A stretch of DNA of 64,000 bases, taken from positions 1 through 64,000 of the forward strand of contig JABHXA010000008.1 in the NCBI GenBank assembly GCA_018657495.1. The letters are read 5' to 3'. The notes under the pieces are model-generated. The model was not told where the DNA came from. It did no database searches and was given only the letters and a program-made list of their open reading frames with translations. Below, in pieces: positions 9,733 to 17,862 of the stretch. Every line of letters starts with the position of its first letter. Position 1 is the first letter of the stretch. The stretch comes from Fidelibacterota bacterium (GTDB lineage: Bacteria; Fidelibacterota; Marinisomatia; SCGC-AAA003-L08; JACNLC01). A program made the translations under genes and the position numbers.

Positions 9733-9969
9733 ATGATTATAAAAATATTAGGTGTTGGTTGCCAAAAATGTAAAAATCTTGATAAATTGATGCTGACAAT
9801 TCGTGATCGATATAATCTTAAATATGAGGTTCAGAAAGTGACTGAATTAGATGATATTATGGAGTATGGTATACTGATGACTCCAGGTCTTGTTATCAAT
9901 GAAGAAGTAAAAAGTGTAGGTAAGATCCCAAAGGAAAAAGAAATTCTTAAATGGCTTGGAGTAGAATGA
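9733..9969 (+). CDS. Small thioredoxin-fold protein (redox-active disulfide protein 2 type)
   Basis: This 78-residue single-domain thioredoxin fold begins MIIKILGVGCQKCKNL, with a C10-x-x-C13 redox pair right after the first strand. A cis-Pro follows (MTPGLVI, about residues 54-60), then the VGKIPKEKEILKWL C-terminal helix, all typical of the TIGR00412-type family. No signal peptide is present, so it is cytoplasmic. Genes of this family commonly sit beside DUF318 permeases. It probably handles thiol chemistry or hands a thiophilic ligand to the permease. The next gene starts 1 nt after its stop. Confidence 0.85.
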   Translation: MIIKILGVGCQKCKNLDKLMLTIRDRYNLKYEVQKVTELDDIMEYGILMTPGLVINEEVKSVGKIPKEKEILKWLGVE

Positions 9970-9970
9970 T

Positions 9971-10426
9971 ATGCAAAATATTCTTCTTCTTCTAATATCC
10001 TTCATCGCATTTATTGGTTGTGATCGAAGTAGTCAAGTAAATTCACAAGTATCCGGAAAAGTTCTAAACCAAGAAATACCCACAGAGTCATTATCAAATC
10101 CCAAGATGAATACATCAGTTCAGAGACCTATAATTACCTTTGTTGAATTGGGATCAGTAAATTGTATCCCTTGTAAAAAAATGCAACCAGTTATGAAATC
10201 TATCGAGGGAAAATATGCAAATCAAATTGAGGTTATTTTTTATGATGTATGGAAAGCAGCTGAAAAAAAATATGCTCAGCAATATAAGGTCAAAACAATA
10301 CCCACACAGGTATTTCTGGATTCATCAGGAGTAGAAATTATGAGACATATTGGGTTTTTCCCAGAAAAAGAAATAGACAAATTCCTTCAGTCTCAAGGAT
10401 TAATATCTGTAAAAATAAATGATTGA
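9971..10426 (+). CDS. Thioredoxin-like lipoprotein
   Basis: A lipoprotein signal (FIAFIGC, Cys17) anchors a thioredoxin domain in the periplasm. The active site is C65-I-P-C68 in a LGSVNCIPCKKMQP context, and a cis-Pro segment VKTIPTQVFLDSSG lies near residues 112-125. It is the likely periplasmic redox partner of the CcdA-like protein encoded next, whose start overlaps its stop by 8 nt (ATGATTGA). Together they would carry reducing equivalents across the membrane, presumably to keep a periplasmic or membrane thiol, or the arsenical, reduced. Confidence 0.87.
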   Translation: MQNILLLLISFIAFIGCDRSSQVNSQVSGKVLNQEIPTESLSNPKMNTSVQRPIITFVELGSVNCIPCKKMQPVMKSIEGKYANQIEVIFYDVWKAAEKKYAQQYKVKTIPTQVFLDSSGVEIMRHIGFFPEKEIDKFLQSQGLISVKIND

Positions 10427-11120
10427 ATATTGGTTTAATCAATTATCAACTGCTATAAGCGGTGGATTTGGAATTGCGATTCTAGCATCGTTTGGATGGG
10501 GAATATTGAGTATTTTGCTCAGCCCATGCCATTTATCAAGTATACCATTGATTATTGGTTATATATCATCTAACTCAGGTAGAAATGTTAAACAATCTTT
10601 TCTGCTGGCACTTCTGTTCTCAATTGGAATATTAGTAACGATTGCTATAATCGGTATTATCACAGTTTCTTTGGGTCGATTGATGGGGGATATTGGCGTC
10701 TATGGAAATTTCTTTGTAGCAGGGATTTTCTTTATCGTCGGACTGTATTTGATGGATATCATTCCCCTTCCCTGGGATGGTTTTGCAATTACAAAAAATC
10801 ACAAAGGTGGGTTGACCGGGGCGTTTATACTTGGGCTTCTATTTGGTATAGGTCTTGGCCCCTGTACATTTGCTTATTTGGCTCCGATTCTCGGAATAAT
10901 CTTTCAAACATCTCAAACAGATTGGATAAAAGGAATTTTAATGATTTTATCTTTCGGAATTGGTCATTGTGCCGTCATCACATTTACCGGTAGTCTGGCA
11001 TCGGTTGTTCAAAAATATTTGAACTGGACGGATGAATCAATGGTCAGTACCTATATTAAACGCATCGCTGGATTTTTAGTAATCCTTGGAGGAGTTTATT
11101 TTATTTATATTACGTTTTAA
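10419..11120 (+). CDS. CcdA/DsbD-beta-like thiol electron transporter
   Basis: This membrane protein has about six hydrophobic segments and is related to CcdA and the DsbD beta domain. Both signature cysteines are present in pseudo-symmetric positions: Cys37 in LLSPCHLSSIPL and Cys149 in GLGPCTFAYLAP. In this family they form the disulfide that passes electrons from cytoplasmic thioredoxin to periplasmic partners. The gene overlaps the thioredoxin-like lipoprotein gene, so the two form a pair, and it closes the arsR cassette. Cytochrome c maturation is the classical role of CcdA, but no such genes are nearby; the context favours the metalloregulated permease. Confidence 0.87.
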   Translation: MIEYWFNQLSTAISGGFGIAILASFGWGILSILLSPCHLSSIPLIIGYISSNSGRNVKQSFLLALLFSIGILVTIAIIGIITVSLGRLMGDIGVYGNFFVAGIFFIVGLYLMDIIPLPWDGFAITKNHKGGLTGAFILGLLFGIGLGPCTFAYLAPILGIIFQTSQTDWIKGILMILSFGIGHCAVITFTGSLASVVQKYLNWTDESMVSTYIKRIAGFLVILGGVYFIYITF

Positions 11121-11358
11121 TCGTCAACAAGGAAAATATCATAATAAAGTGTAAGTTTACTTTAATGTCATCCACATCATGGTGAGGAAATAATTTTTAA
11201 TTTCCGATAATTTGTCTATTGGATTACAAATTTTATTTAACTCGCTTTTTTCAATAATTATTTTCTTCAGAAACATGTAAATTATTCTCAATAGTACCTG
11301 CTATTAAAAAGTTCTTCATCGATTTACAATTATTAAAAATACAAATTATAGGAATTCA

Positions 11359-11727
11359 ATGGGATCAAATCCACTAAACCTCCTCATAAGATTTTTGCTT
11401 GAGTTAACCGCATTAATTGCATTGGGGTTTTGGGGGTGGCGAAATGGAGAAGGAGCTTTTCGATACGCTCTCGCCATAATTATACCTGTTATCATAGCTG
11501 CAGTTTGGGGAACATTCGCTGTTCCTGACGATCCTAGTCGCTCAGGATCTGCCCCAATTGCGGTAGCGGGATATCTTCGACTTGCGATTGAATTGACTGT
11601 ATTTTGTCTTGCAATCTGGGCGCTTTATGATACAAAATTTGTAAAATCTAGTTGGATTATGGGTGCGGTTGTAGCCGTCCATTATATGGTTTCATACGAT
11701 AGAATAATGTGGTTGATAAATCAATAA
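11359..11727 (+). CDS. YrdB/DUF2568 family membrane protein
   Basis: This 122-residue protein with four hydrophobic segments matches the DUF2568 pattern: LLIRFLLELTALIALGFWGWR at the N-terminus, AVWGTFAVPDDPSRSG in the middle and a final VHYMVSYDRIMWLINQ. The function is unknown. It lies 238 nt after the ccdA-like gene across an AT-rich gap. It is followed 23 nt later by a second, longer DUF2568 gene, evidently a tandem duplication. Confidence 0.8.
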   Translation: MGSNPLNLLIRFLLELTALIALGFWGWRNGEGAFRYALAIIIPVIIAAVWGTFAVPDDPSRSGSAPIAVAGYLRLAIELTVFCLAIWALYDTKFVKSSWIMGAVVAVHYMVSYDRIMWLINQ

Positions 11728-11750
11728 CAAATGATGAAAAGGAATTATAA

Positions 11751-12398
11751 ATGAAACCAGTCATTATTTTTATTGCTAGATTGTTTACATTGAGTTTACT
11801 CGTGCCACTAGCAAGTCAGGAATCTATTATTAGTGCATCATCAATTTATAATATTGTTCGTCAAAGTGATCAAATTGATTATTCAAGAGAAAATGTTGAT
11901 TTGAAAATGCATTCTTTAATAAATATGAATTCACCTAATGACCATTTCCTTGATGATTTCAATAGATTAGCCAAGATTAATATGAATTATTCGGAAATTG
12001 ATAAAAATCAATATACTAATGAGAGTCTACCAAAAATGGGAATCGGAAATGGTGCATTGCGATTCGCATTGGAACTTGGTGCCTTAGGGGCCATGGGCCA
12101 ATGGGGTTATGAGCAGGAAAAAGGAGATAGTCGATATGCCCTTATGGTTGGAATACCATTGGTGGCAGCTGGAGTGTGGGGTATATTTAATGTCCCTTCC
12201 GATCCAAGTAGAGGTCAAGACGGATTAGTTCAGGTTTCCGGTATAAATCGATTATTGATTGAAAGCGTCTTTTTTGGATTTGCAATCTGGACGCTTCAAG
12301 ATCTGGGGAAAGAATCTAAGGCAATAGGATTTGGAAGTACGGTAATTTTTCACTATGCTTTATCTTTGGATCGACTAAAATGGCTGATCAAACAATAA
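11751..12398 (+). CDS. DUF2568 membrane protein with an exported N-terminal extension
   Basis: The C-terminal half (about residues 98-215) is a DUF2568 domain paralogous to the preceding gene product: ALRFALELGALGAMGQWGY, GVWGIFNVPSDPSRGQDG and FHYALSLDRLKWLIKQ. Unlike the first copy it carries about 95 extra residues. These begin with a hydrophobic, signal-peptide-like stretch (about residues 3-22) and continue as a polar Asn/Ser-rich segment. The start has AAAGG about 9 nt upstream. The function is unknown. The pairing suggests hetero-oligomerisation or divergence after duplication. Confidence 0.75.
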   Translation: MKPVIIFIARLFTLSLLVPLASQESIISASSIYNIVRQSDQIDYSRENVDLKMHSLINMNSPNDHFLDDFNRLAKINMNYSEIDKNQYTNESLPKMGIGNGALRFALELGALGAMGQWGYEQEKGDSRYALMVGIPLVAAGVWGIFNVPSDPSRGQDGLVQVSGINRLLIESVFFGFAIWTLQDLGKESKAIGFGSTVIFHYALSLDRLKWLIKQ

Positions 12399-12418
12399 AT
12401 CATGATTGATGTGAAGAT

Positions 12419-13525
12419 ATGGATTGCAACAAAATATCAATGATTAATATGGAGAAATCAATAATTAGTAAACTTATAATTATGTGCCTTTTATCGTGTT
12501 TTATGTTGGCCGGAAACATAATTACTGAAATGCCATCCACAAAAATAGAAAAAGATGCTATTATTAGTCGTATCGCCCTTGGATCTTGTTTTGCACCTCA
12601 AATTGAATCTGATATTTGGACTGAGATTGCCAATTATAACCCTGAAATATTTCTCTACCTTGGTGATAATGTCTATCAGTCAGATGAATCCGAAGATGTA
12701 TCATTGCCATATTTAAAAGAAGCATATCAGATGCTTGCTGCAGATAAGACTTTTGAAGTTTTTCGACACAACACGTCCATATTACCAACCTGGGACGATC
12801 ATGATTATGGGATGAATGATGCCGGTGCAAGTTATCCTGCCAAGTACCACAGTGAAAAATTATTTGAACAGGTCTGGGCAATAGCAGATGATGATCCAAG
12901 AAAATCACGGGATGGTGTTTATTTCTCCAGAACATTTGGGATACCTGGTCAACAATTACAAATAATTATGTTAGATACTCGTTTTTTTAGAACGGATATA
13001 CAAAAATATTCAACTGATCAGGGGAAAAAGAAATATCAACCTGATTTATCTTCAGACGCTACAATACTAGGGCATGCTCAGTGGTTATGGTTGGCAAATA
13101 AATTAAAAGAACCAGCCGATGTAAGATTGATTATCTCATCGGTACAAATTCTAACCGGTGACGGTGATCATGAAGGCTGGTATTTATTCCCGAAAGATAG
13201 AGATCGATTATTTGCATTGATAAACAAAATTAATGGTGTTTTCCTCATCTCAGGTGACAGACATTTTTCGGCATTTTATCAAACTATACAAGAATCGGCT
13301 GACCCGTTACTGGAATTAACATCATCTTCACTAAACCTTCCAATTACAGGAAGCACAAGAATCAAAATGGAACCCACAAAATCAGAATATCAGTTAGAAA
13401 GAGCTGTATTTGACGAAAATTTCAGTACCATCAATATTGACTGGACTCAGAAGCAGATAACCTTTGCCATACGGAGTAAAGACAATAAAATCATGCAGGA
13501 GCATGTAATCGAAATACCACTGTAA
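12419..13525 (+). CDS. PhoD-like phosphatase/phosphodiesterase, exported
   Basis: This is a metallophosphoesterase-type hydrolase of the alkaline phosphatase D (PhoD-like) family. Metal-site motifs are in order: ALGSCF (about 52-57), YLGDNVYQSDE (about 80-90), TWDDHDYGMNDAG (about 123-135), ISSVQILTGDGDHEGW (about 240) and ISGDRHFSAF (about 278). A hydrophobic segment near residues 15-30 acts as a signal or anchor. ATG 12449 (MEKSIISKL) would also give a clean signal peptide, so the start is uncertain. It lies 20 nt after the DUF2568 gene and converges on the next gene. Phosphate scavenging from esters outside the cytoplasm is the likely role. Confidence 0.83.
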   Translation: MDCNKISMINMEKSIISKLIIMCLLSCFMLAGNIITEMPSTKIEKDAIISRIALGSCFAPQIESDIWTEIANYNPEIFLYLGDNVYQSDESEDVSLPYLKEAYQMLAADKTFEVFRHNTSILPTWDDHDYGMNDAGASYPAKYHSEKLFEQVWAIADDDPRKSRDGVYFSRTFGIPGQQLQIIMLDTRFFRTDIQKYSTDQGKKKYQPDLSSDATILGHAQWLWLANKLKEPADVRLIISSVQILTGDGDHEGWYLFPKDRDRLFALINKINGVFLISGDRHFSAFYQTIQESADPLLELTSSSLNLPITGSTRIKMEPTKSEYQLERAVFDENFSTINIDWTQKQITFAIRSKDNKIMQEHVIEIPL

Positions 13526-13542
13526 TCTGTTTTAGATTATTT
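13523..13542. terminator. Weak bidirectional terminator between convergent genes
   Basis: A 6-bp stem TAATCT/AGATTA with a GTTTT loop overlaps the stop codons of the PhoD-like gene and the convergent dehydrogenase gene. The stem is AT-rich and the T-tract is short, so termination strength is doubtful. Confidence 0.3.
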
Positions 13543-14677
13543 CACTAACGGTCTGGTGATAGATAATATTTCTTTCCTTTAATCCTTTCAACATATATGC
13601 TACACAATTCGGATATTGACCAATATACTCCGGTGGTGAAATCCCCTTATGAGTATAAAGACCGTCAGCAATCATTCGGATTGCCTGGGTTGCAGTATAA
13701 CCGGTAGTTCGAGCCATGGAGATTACATCAGTTTCCGAACAGTATCTATCATTCATATCAATAGTGTATCTTATTTTTCGTCCATCCTTCATACCTTCAA
13801 TTGTGGACTGAAAAATAGTGATATCAGCTTCTCCAGGCTTCAATTTCCAGTTGGGAAACAATATTTGCGATGTTAATTCCATGGGACTAATTTTAGCCCC
13901 ATTTACATTAATGGTCTTGTCTTTAGAAAAGAATCCAAGCTCCCGTAAAACGGTCATCTTCTCAATATGACCGGGATACCGTAAAGTTTTCTCTTTCATA
14001 TTGGGTGCATCAATGGTGGTGGCCAAAGTTCTCAATCCATCAGTATTGAATGCTTCAAGAGTGCCGATTTTAGGAAAGAAAATATACTCCGGGTCAGATA
14101 ACGCGGGGCGAACCACCTCAAATCCATTCTCGATATAACGGGCAGGACGAATATACTCCTCGATAACATCAATGGGTGAAAATACTGCTTTGTATTCGCT
14201 GGGCCATTCCCTGATTTCAGGCAGGCCGCCAACATAGGTGAGAACACTGTCAACTTTATCAAGTTTCTGAGCCACATCCATAATCATGACGCTTCCCATG
14301 CCAGGATAGATTCCACAATCCATTATCATGGTTACATTATTATCCAGGGCTATCTGATCCAGTTCAAATGGATTTTCCTCATAGAAAGCAATACAGACAA
14401 AATCTTTTCCGGCTTTTATGATTGCTTTTGCAGTTTCAAATCCCATAAAACCCGGGACGGCATTTACCACAAGATCGAAATCACTTACCAGGGAGGTCAC
14501 ATCCTTTGTATTTGATAAATCCTTCTGGATTATTGACAATTCGGGACATTTTGCTTTTATATTATTTAAGGCATCATCACTGTAATCTGCTACTGTGACG
14601 TCAAAATTTTCATCGCTGTTTAAATCGATTGCCATGGGCGCTCCAACGAGGCCAGCACCTAATACAATAATTTTCAT
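13532..14677 (-). CDS. Saccharopine/lysine dehydrogenase family oxidoreductase
   Basis: This NAD(P)-dependent enzyme of the saccharopine dehydrogenase / L-lysine 6-dehydrogenase family begins with a Rossmann motif (IIVLGAGLVGAPMA, residues 3-16). The C-terminal domain has the family's MDCGIYPGMGSV (about 118-129) and YVGGLPEIREWP-like segments and a late MARTTGYTATQAIRM helix. Length (381) matches bacterial lysine dehydrogenase-like members. The ribosome site GGAGA lies about 9 nt before the ATG. Candidate reactions are oxidation of saccharopine to glutamate plus aminoadipate semialdehyde, or oxidation of lysine. A homoaconitase-like gene lies about 31 kb away, which makes an aminoadipate link tempting but unproven. 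Confidence 0.82.
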   Translation of the reverse strand: MKIIVLGAGLVGAPMAIDLNSDENFDVTVADYSDDALNNIKAKCPELSIIQKDLSNTKDVTSLVSDFDLVVNAVPGFMGFETAKAIIKAGKDFVCIAFYEENPFELDQIALDNNVTMIMDCGIYPGMGSVMIMDVAQKLDKVDSVLTYVGGLPEIREWPSEYKAVFSPIDVIEEYIRPARYIENGFEVVRPALSDPEYIFFPKIGTLEAFNTDGLRTLATTIDAPNMKEKTLRYPGHIEKMTVLRELGFFSKDKTINVNGAKISPMELTSQILFPNWKLKPGEADITIFQSTIEGMKDGRKIRYTIDMNDRYCSETDVISMARTTGYTATQAIRMIADGLYTHKGISPPEYIGQYPNCVAYMLKGLKERNIIYHQTVSEII

Positions 14678-15339
14678 GATATTTTCTCCGTCTGATTTAT
14701 TGGTTTAAATTTATTCGCAACACAATTAATAATTTGATCCATGGGAATGACTTAGAACAATCAAAACCGGATCCAACTAAAATATGGTGTTGGTATTTAT
14801 GAAAATAAGTGGGGTTAACTTTTATAAACCGCTAAAACGGTTTATAAAAGAAACAAGAGCAGCGTTGTTAAACGTATTTATATGAATAATATTTCTACTT
14901 AAACTCATGACTGCATCAAACATAACAAGTATGCTAAAATTCTCCAATTGTAATATTGAAGTTTAAAATGAAATGTACCTACGTATGTAATTGTGAAATC
15001 CTTTTGTACTCTGTGATCCTGAAAATCATCAAACAATTCATACATAGTACAGTGAAACTTAAGATGTTGGAATTATTTGGGCAAAATCATTTAAATATAT
15101 CAATCCTAAAACTTATCTCTAAGTCAATGACAATCCATGAATGATTAAAGGCATATTCTCTGAAGTTTTCACAGTCACCCCATCTTTGAAAGTGAACTCA
15201 TATTGATACCTTATTGTCTTAAATTTGACCAGAAAATCAAAACAGATTTACCACAATTTATTATAAGAAATACGTTATTCAATATCCACAAATATCGATT
15301 ATACTGTATTTCTGTCATCATAAAAGGAGAATTATTATA
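14678..15339. other. 662-nt divergent intergenic region
   Basis: This region separates the minus-strand dehydrogenase gene from the plus-strand GH3 gene, so it must hold both promoters. It contains a striking perfect inverted repeat at 14819-14850 (listed separately). The remainder is AT-rich; a 62-codon open frame at 14956-15144 lacks a ribosome site and family likeness, so I do not call it. Confidence 0.5.
14819..14850. repeat. Perfect 13-bp inverted repeat, possible operator
   Basis: Arms 14819-14831 and 14838-14850 (CTTTTATAAACCG and its complement) are perfectly complementary around a CTAAAA spacer. No U-run follows and both neighbours diverge from it, so a protein-binding site is more likely than a terminator. 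The inner AAACCG-N6-CGGTTT is reminiscent of operators for LacI-type sugar regulators, which would suit the adjacent GH3 gene. Confidence 0.5.
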
Positions 15340-17817
15340 ATGGTATTCACTAAGATATCAATCTTCGCAATACTAATATCCACTTTACTTGCCTTTGACG
15401 CTGATCCGTCAATAGAAAAAAAGATAAATGACATTATCAAACAAATGACATTGGAAGAAAAAGCCAATATGCTTGGTGGAGATACAACTGCCTTTGACAG
15501 CAAACCATTGCCCAGACTTGGAATTCCTGCCTTAAGAATGACAGATGGTCCAAACGGGGTTCGCTGGGGAAAATCTACAGCATTCCCGGTTGGCGTATGT
15601 CTTGCATCAACCTGGGATACCAGTTTGGTTTATCAGATGGCCCAGGCACTTGGACGGGAAACAAAAGCCCAGGGTCGGAATGTGCTGCTTGGTCCCTGCG
15701 TCAATATCCATAGAGATCCGCGCGCCGGTAGAAATTTTGAAAGTTATGGAGAAGATCCCTATCTTGCTGCCCGGACCGCCGTTTCTTATATCAAAGGCCT
15801 TCAAAGCGAAAACATCATCGCTACTGTAAAACATTTTGCCTGTAATAATCAGGAATTCGAGCGCAATAGTATTGATGCCAGAATTGATGAACGAACAATA
15901 AGAGAAATATATTTTCCTGCCTTCAAAGCTGCTATTCAAGAAGGTGAAAGCTGGGCTGTTATGTCCGCTTATAACAGGTTAAACGGTCTATATGCCAGTT
16001 CAAATACCTGGTTGTTAAAAAATGTACTTAAAGAAGAATGGGGCTTCAAAGGATTTGTAATGTCAGATTGGGGTGCCGTGCATAGTATCGTTCCCACGAT
16101 GTACGCCGGAATGGATATCGAGATGCCAAGTGGTCGTTACATGAATGTGGAAAACACGGTATTGGCCATCCAGGAAGGGCGAATGAAAGAATCTCATATC
16201 GATGATAAAATCCGCCGAATGCTCAGATCTATGTTTGCGATGAATTTAATTGAAAATGAAATTCCTGAGGGTGGCGAAGTTCTAACTCTTGAACATCTTG
16301 AGATTGCTCTAAAAGTAGCTGAATCGGGAATTGTATTGTTGAAGAATGAACGGAATTTATTGCCGTTAAATTTGAAAAATATTAAAAGTTTGGCAGTCAT
16401 TGGACCCAATGCCGCTAGACTTAGAACCGGCGGCGGCGGTAGCTCAAGAGTTGAAGCAGGTGGCGCTACCAGTCCGCTTAAGGCTCTTCAGGAAGCGGCA
16501 CCTCAACTCAATATCATTTATTCACCAGGTGTGATCGTTGATAGTGATATGAATGTTATTTCAAAAAAATACCTGAAAACTCCAGATGGCAAACCCGGTT
16601 TGCTCGGTGAATATTATAATAATGCAGATTTCTTCGGTTTGCCTGTGAAGACTCAAGTTGATACTGTTATTGATTTTTGGTGGCAGGGTAAAAGTCCTGA
16701 AAATATTGCACTTGATAATTTTTCAATACGTTGGACTGGACAATTGACTGCATCGGAATCAGGACTGTATTTAATAGGGATAAATAGCGATGATGGAACG
16801 CGCATATACTTGGATGAAAAGCTTACTGTTGACAATTGGGGAGATCATGCAATGGAGACAAAAACTGCCCAGGTGGAGTTTATCGCTGGCGATCCCAAAA
16901 GTATTGCAATTGAATTCTTCGAACATAAGGGTGATGCTGGTGCAATATTAATGTGGCAAAAAGTTGAAGCACAACCCATTGATGAAGCAGTACAGGCAGC
17001 AAAGGAATCTGACGCGGCAATTCTTTTTATGGGGTTTTCTGATCGTGATGAATCTGAAGGCCGTGATCGGAGATCAAATGCTTTTCCTGACGATCAGGTT
17101 GAATTGATTAAAAAAGTCTCAAAAGTGAATAAAAATGTCGTTGTGGTTTTTAATAGCGGTGCCGGAGTGCTTATGGATGACTGGGTAAATGATGTACCAG
17201 CTATTATTGAGTCCTGGTATCCAGGATTAATGGGTGGTTATGCAATTGCTGATATTCTCCTTGGAAACGTCAATCCATCAGGAAAATTAGTAACTACTTT
17301 TTTTGAAAAAGAACAGGATATTCCTTCAATCAATAATTATCCTGGTAGCGAAGATCAGCTGTTCTATGATGAGGGGTTATTTGTCGGCTATCGTCACTAT
17401 GATAAAAATGACATTGAGCCGTTATATCCTTTTGGGCATGGATTAAGTTATACTGAATTCAAATATTCTGATCTTAAAATTTCAGATCGAAAAATTCAAA
17501 AAGAAGAATCATTGTTTGTCACATTTACAGTACAAAATACTGGGGATTGGAGTGGTTCAGAGGTCGTTCAATTATATTTAAAAGATAATCAATCAAGTGT
17601 GGAACGACCGGTTCAGGAGTTGAAGGGATTTTCTAAACTTCAGCTAGATCCAGGCGAGAAAAAGGAAGTGACCCTTGAGTTGCCACCTGAATCAATGGAA
17701 TTCTGGGATCCCGGAACTCGGTCATGGAAATCTGAAGAAGGAAAGTTTACAGTATTTATCGGTTCATCATCAAGGGATATCCGACTCAAAGGTGAATTCA
17801 GACTGGAGAATAAATAG
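15340..17817 (+). CDS. GH3 beta-glucosidase-like with PA14 insert, exported
   Basis: This is a secreted glycoside hydrolase family 3 enzyme of 825 residues. A signal peptide (about 1-19) is followed by the TIM-barrel domain with RMTDGPNGVRWG, an NxESYGEDP-type motif, VKHFACNNQEFERN (substrate Lys-His) and GFVMSDWGAVHS carrying the predicted nucleophile Asp243. The second alpha/beta domain is split by a PA14 domain (GLLGEYYNNADF... LIGINSDDGTRIYLDE, about residues 420-550), which in this family caps the active site and binds sugars. A C-terminal fibronectin-III-like domain (about 705-815) closes it. The start has a strong AAGGAG. Beta-glucoside or beta-xyloside hydrolysis is expected; specificity cannot be told. 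Confidence 0.92.
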   Translation: MVFTKISIFAILISTLLAFDADPSIEKKINDIIKQMTLEEKANMLGGDTTAFDSKPLPRLGIPALRMTDGPNGVRWGKSTAFPVGVCLASTWDTSLVYQMAQALGRETKAQGRNVLLGPCVNIHRDPRAGRNFESYGEDPYLAARTAVSYIKGLQSENIIATVKHFACNNQEFERNSIDARIDERTIREIYFPAFKAAIQEGESWAVMSAYNRLNGLYASSNTWLLKNVLKEEWGFKGFVMSDWGAVHSIVPTMYAGMDIEMPSGRYMNVENTVLAIQEGRMKESHIDDKIRRMLRSMFAMNLIENEIPEGGEVLTLEHLEIALKVAESGIVLLKNERNLLPLNLKNIKSLAVIGPNAARLRTGGGGSSRVEAGGATSPLKALQEAAPQLNIIYSPGVIVDSDMNVISKKYLKTPDGKPGLLGEYYNNADFFGLPVKTQVDTVIDFWWQGKSPENIALDNFSIRWTGQLTASESGLYLIGINSDDGTRIYLDEKLTVDNWGDHAMETKTAQVEFIAGDPKSIAIEFFEHKGDAGAILMWQKVEAQPIDEAVQAAKESDAAILFMGFSDRDESEGRDRRSNAFPDDQVELIKKVSKVNKNVVVVFNSGAGVLMDDWVNDVPAIIESWYPGLMGGYAIADILLGNVNPSGKLVTTFFEKEQDIPSINNYPGSEDQLFYDEGLFVGYRHYDKNDIEPLYPFGHGLSYTEFKYSDLKISDRKIQKEESLFVTFTVQNTGDWSGSEVVQLYLKDNQSSVERPVQELKGFSKLQLDPGEKKEVTLELPPESMEFWDPGTRSWKSEEGKFTVFIGSSSRDIRLKGEFRLENK

Positions 17818-17862
17818 TTTTTAATTTGTAATTGGTTTATCGTTAATTATTAATACTAATCG

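Noticed and set aside
14956..15144. A 62-codon plus-strand open frame
   Set aside because: No ribosome site, hydrophobic low-complexity product without family likeness, lies in a regulatory spacer.
15545..15939. Overlapping open frames on both strands inside the GH3 gene
   Set aside because: They are shadows of a strongly conserved enzyme; translations show no domain or signal.
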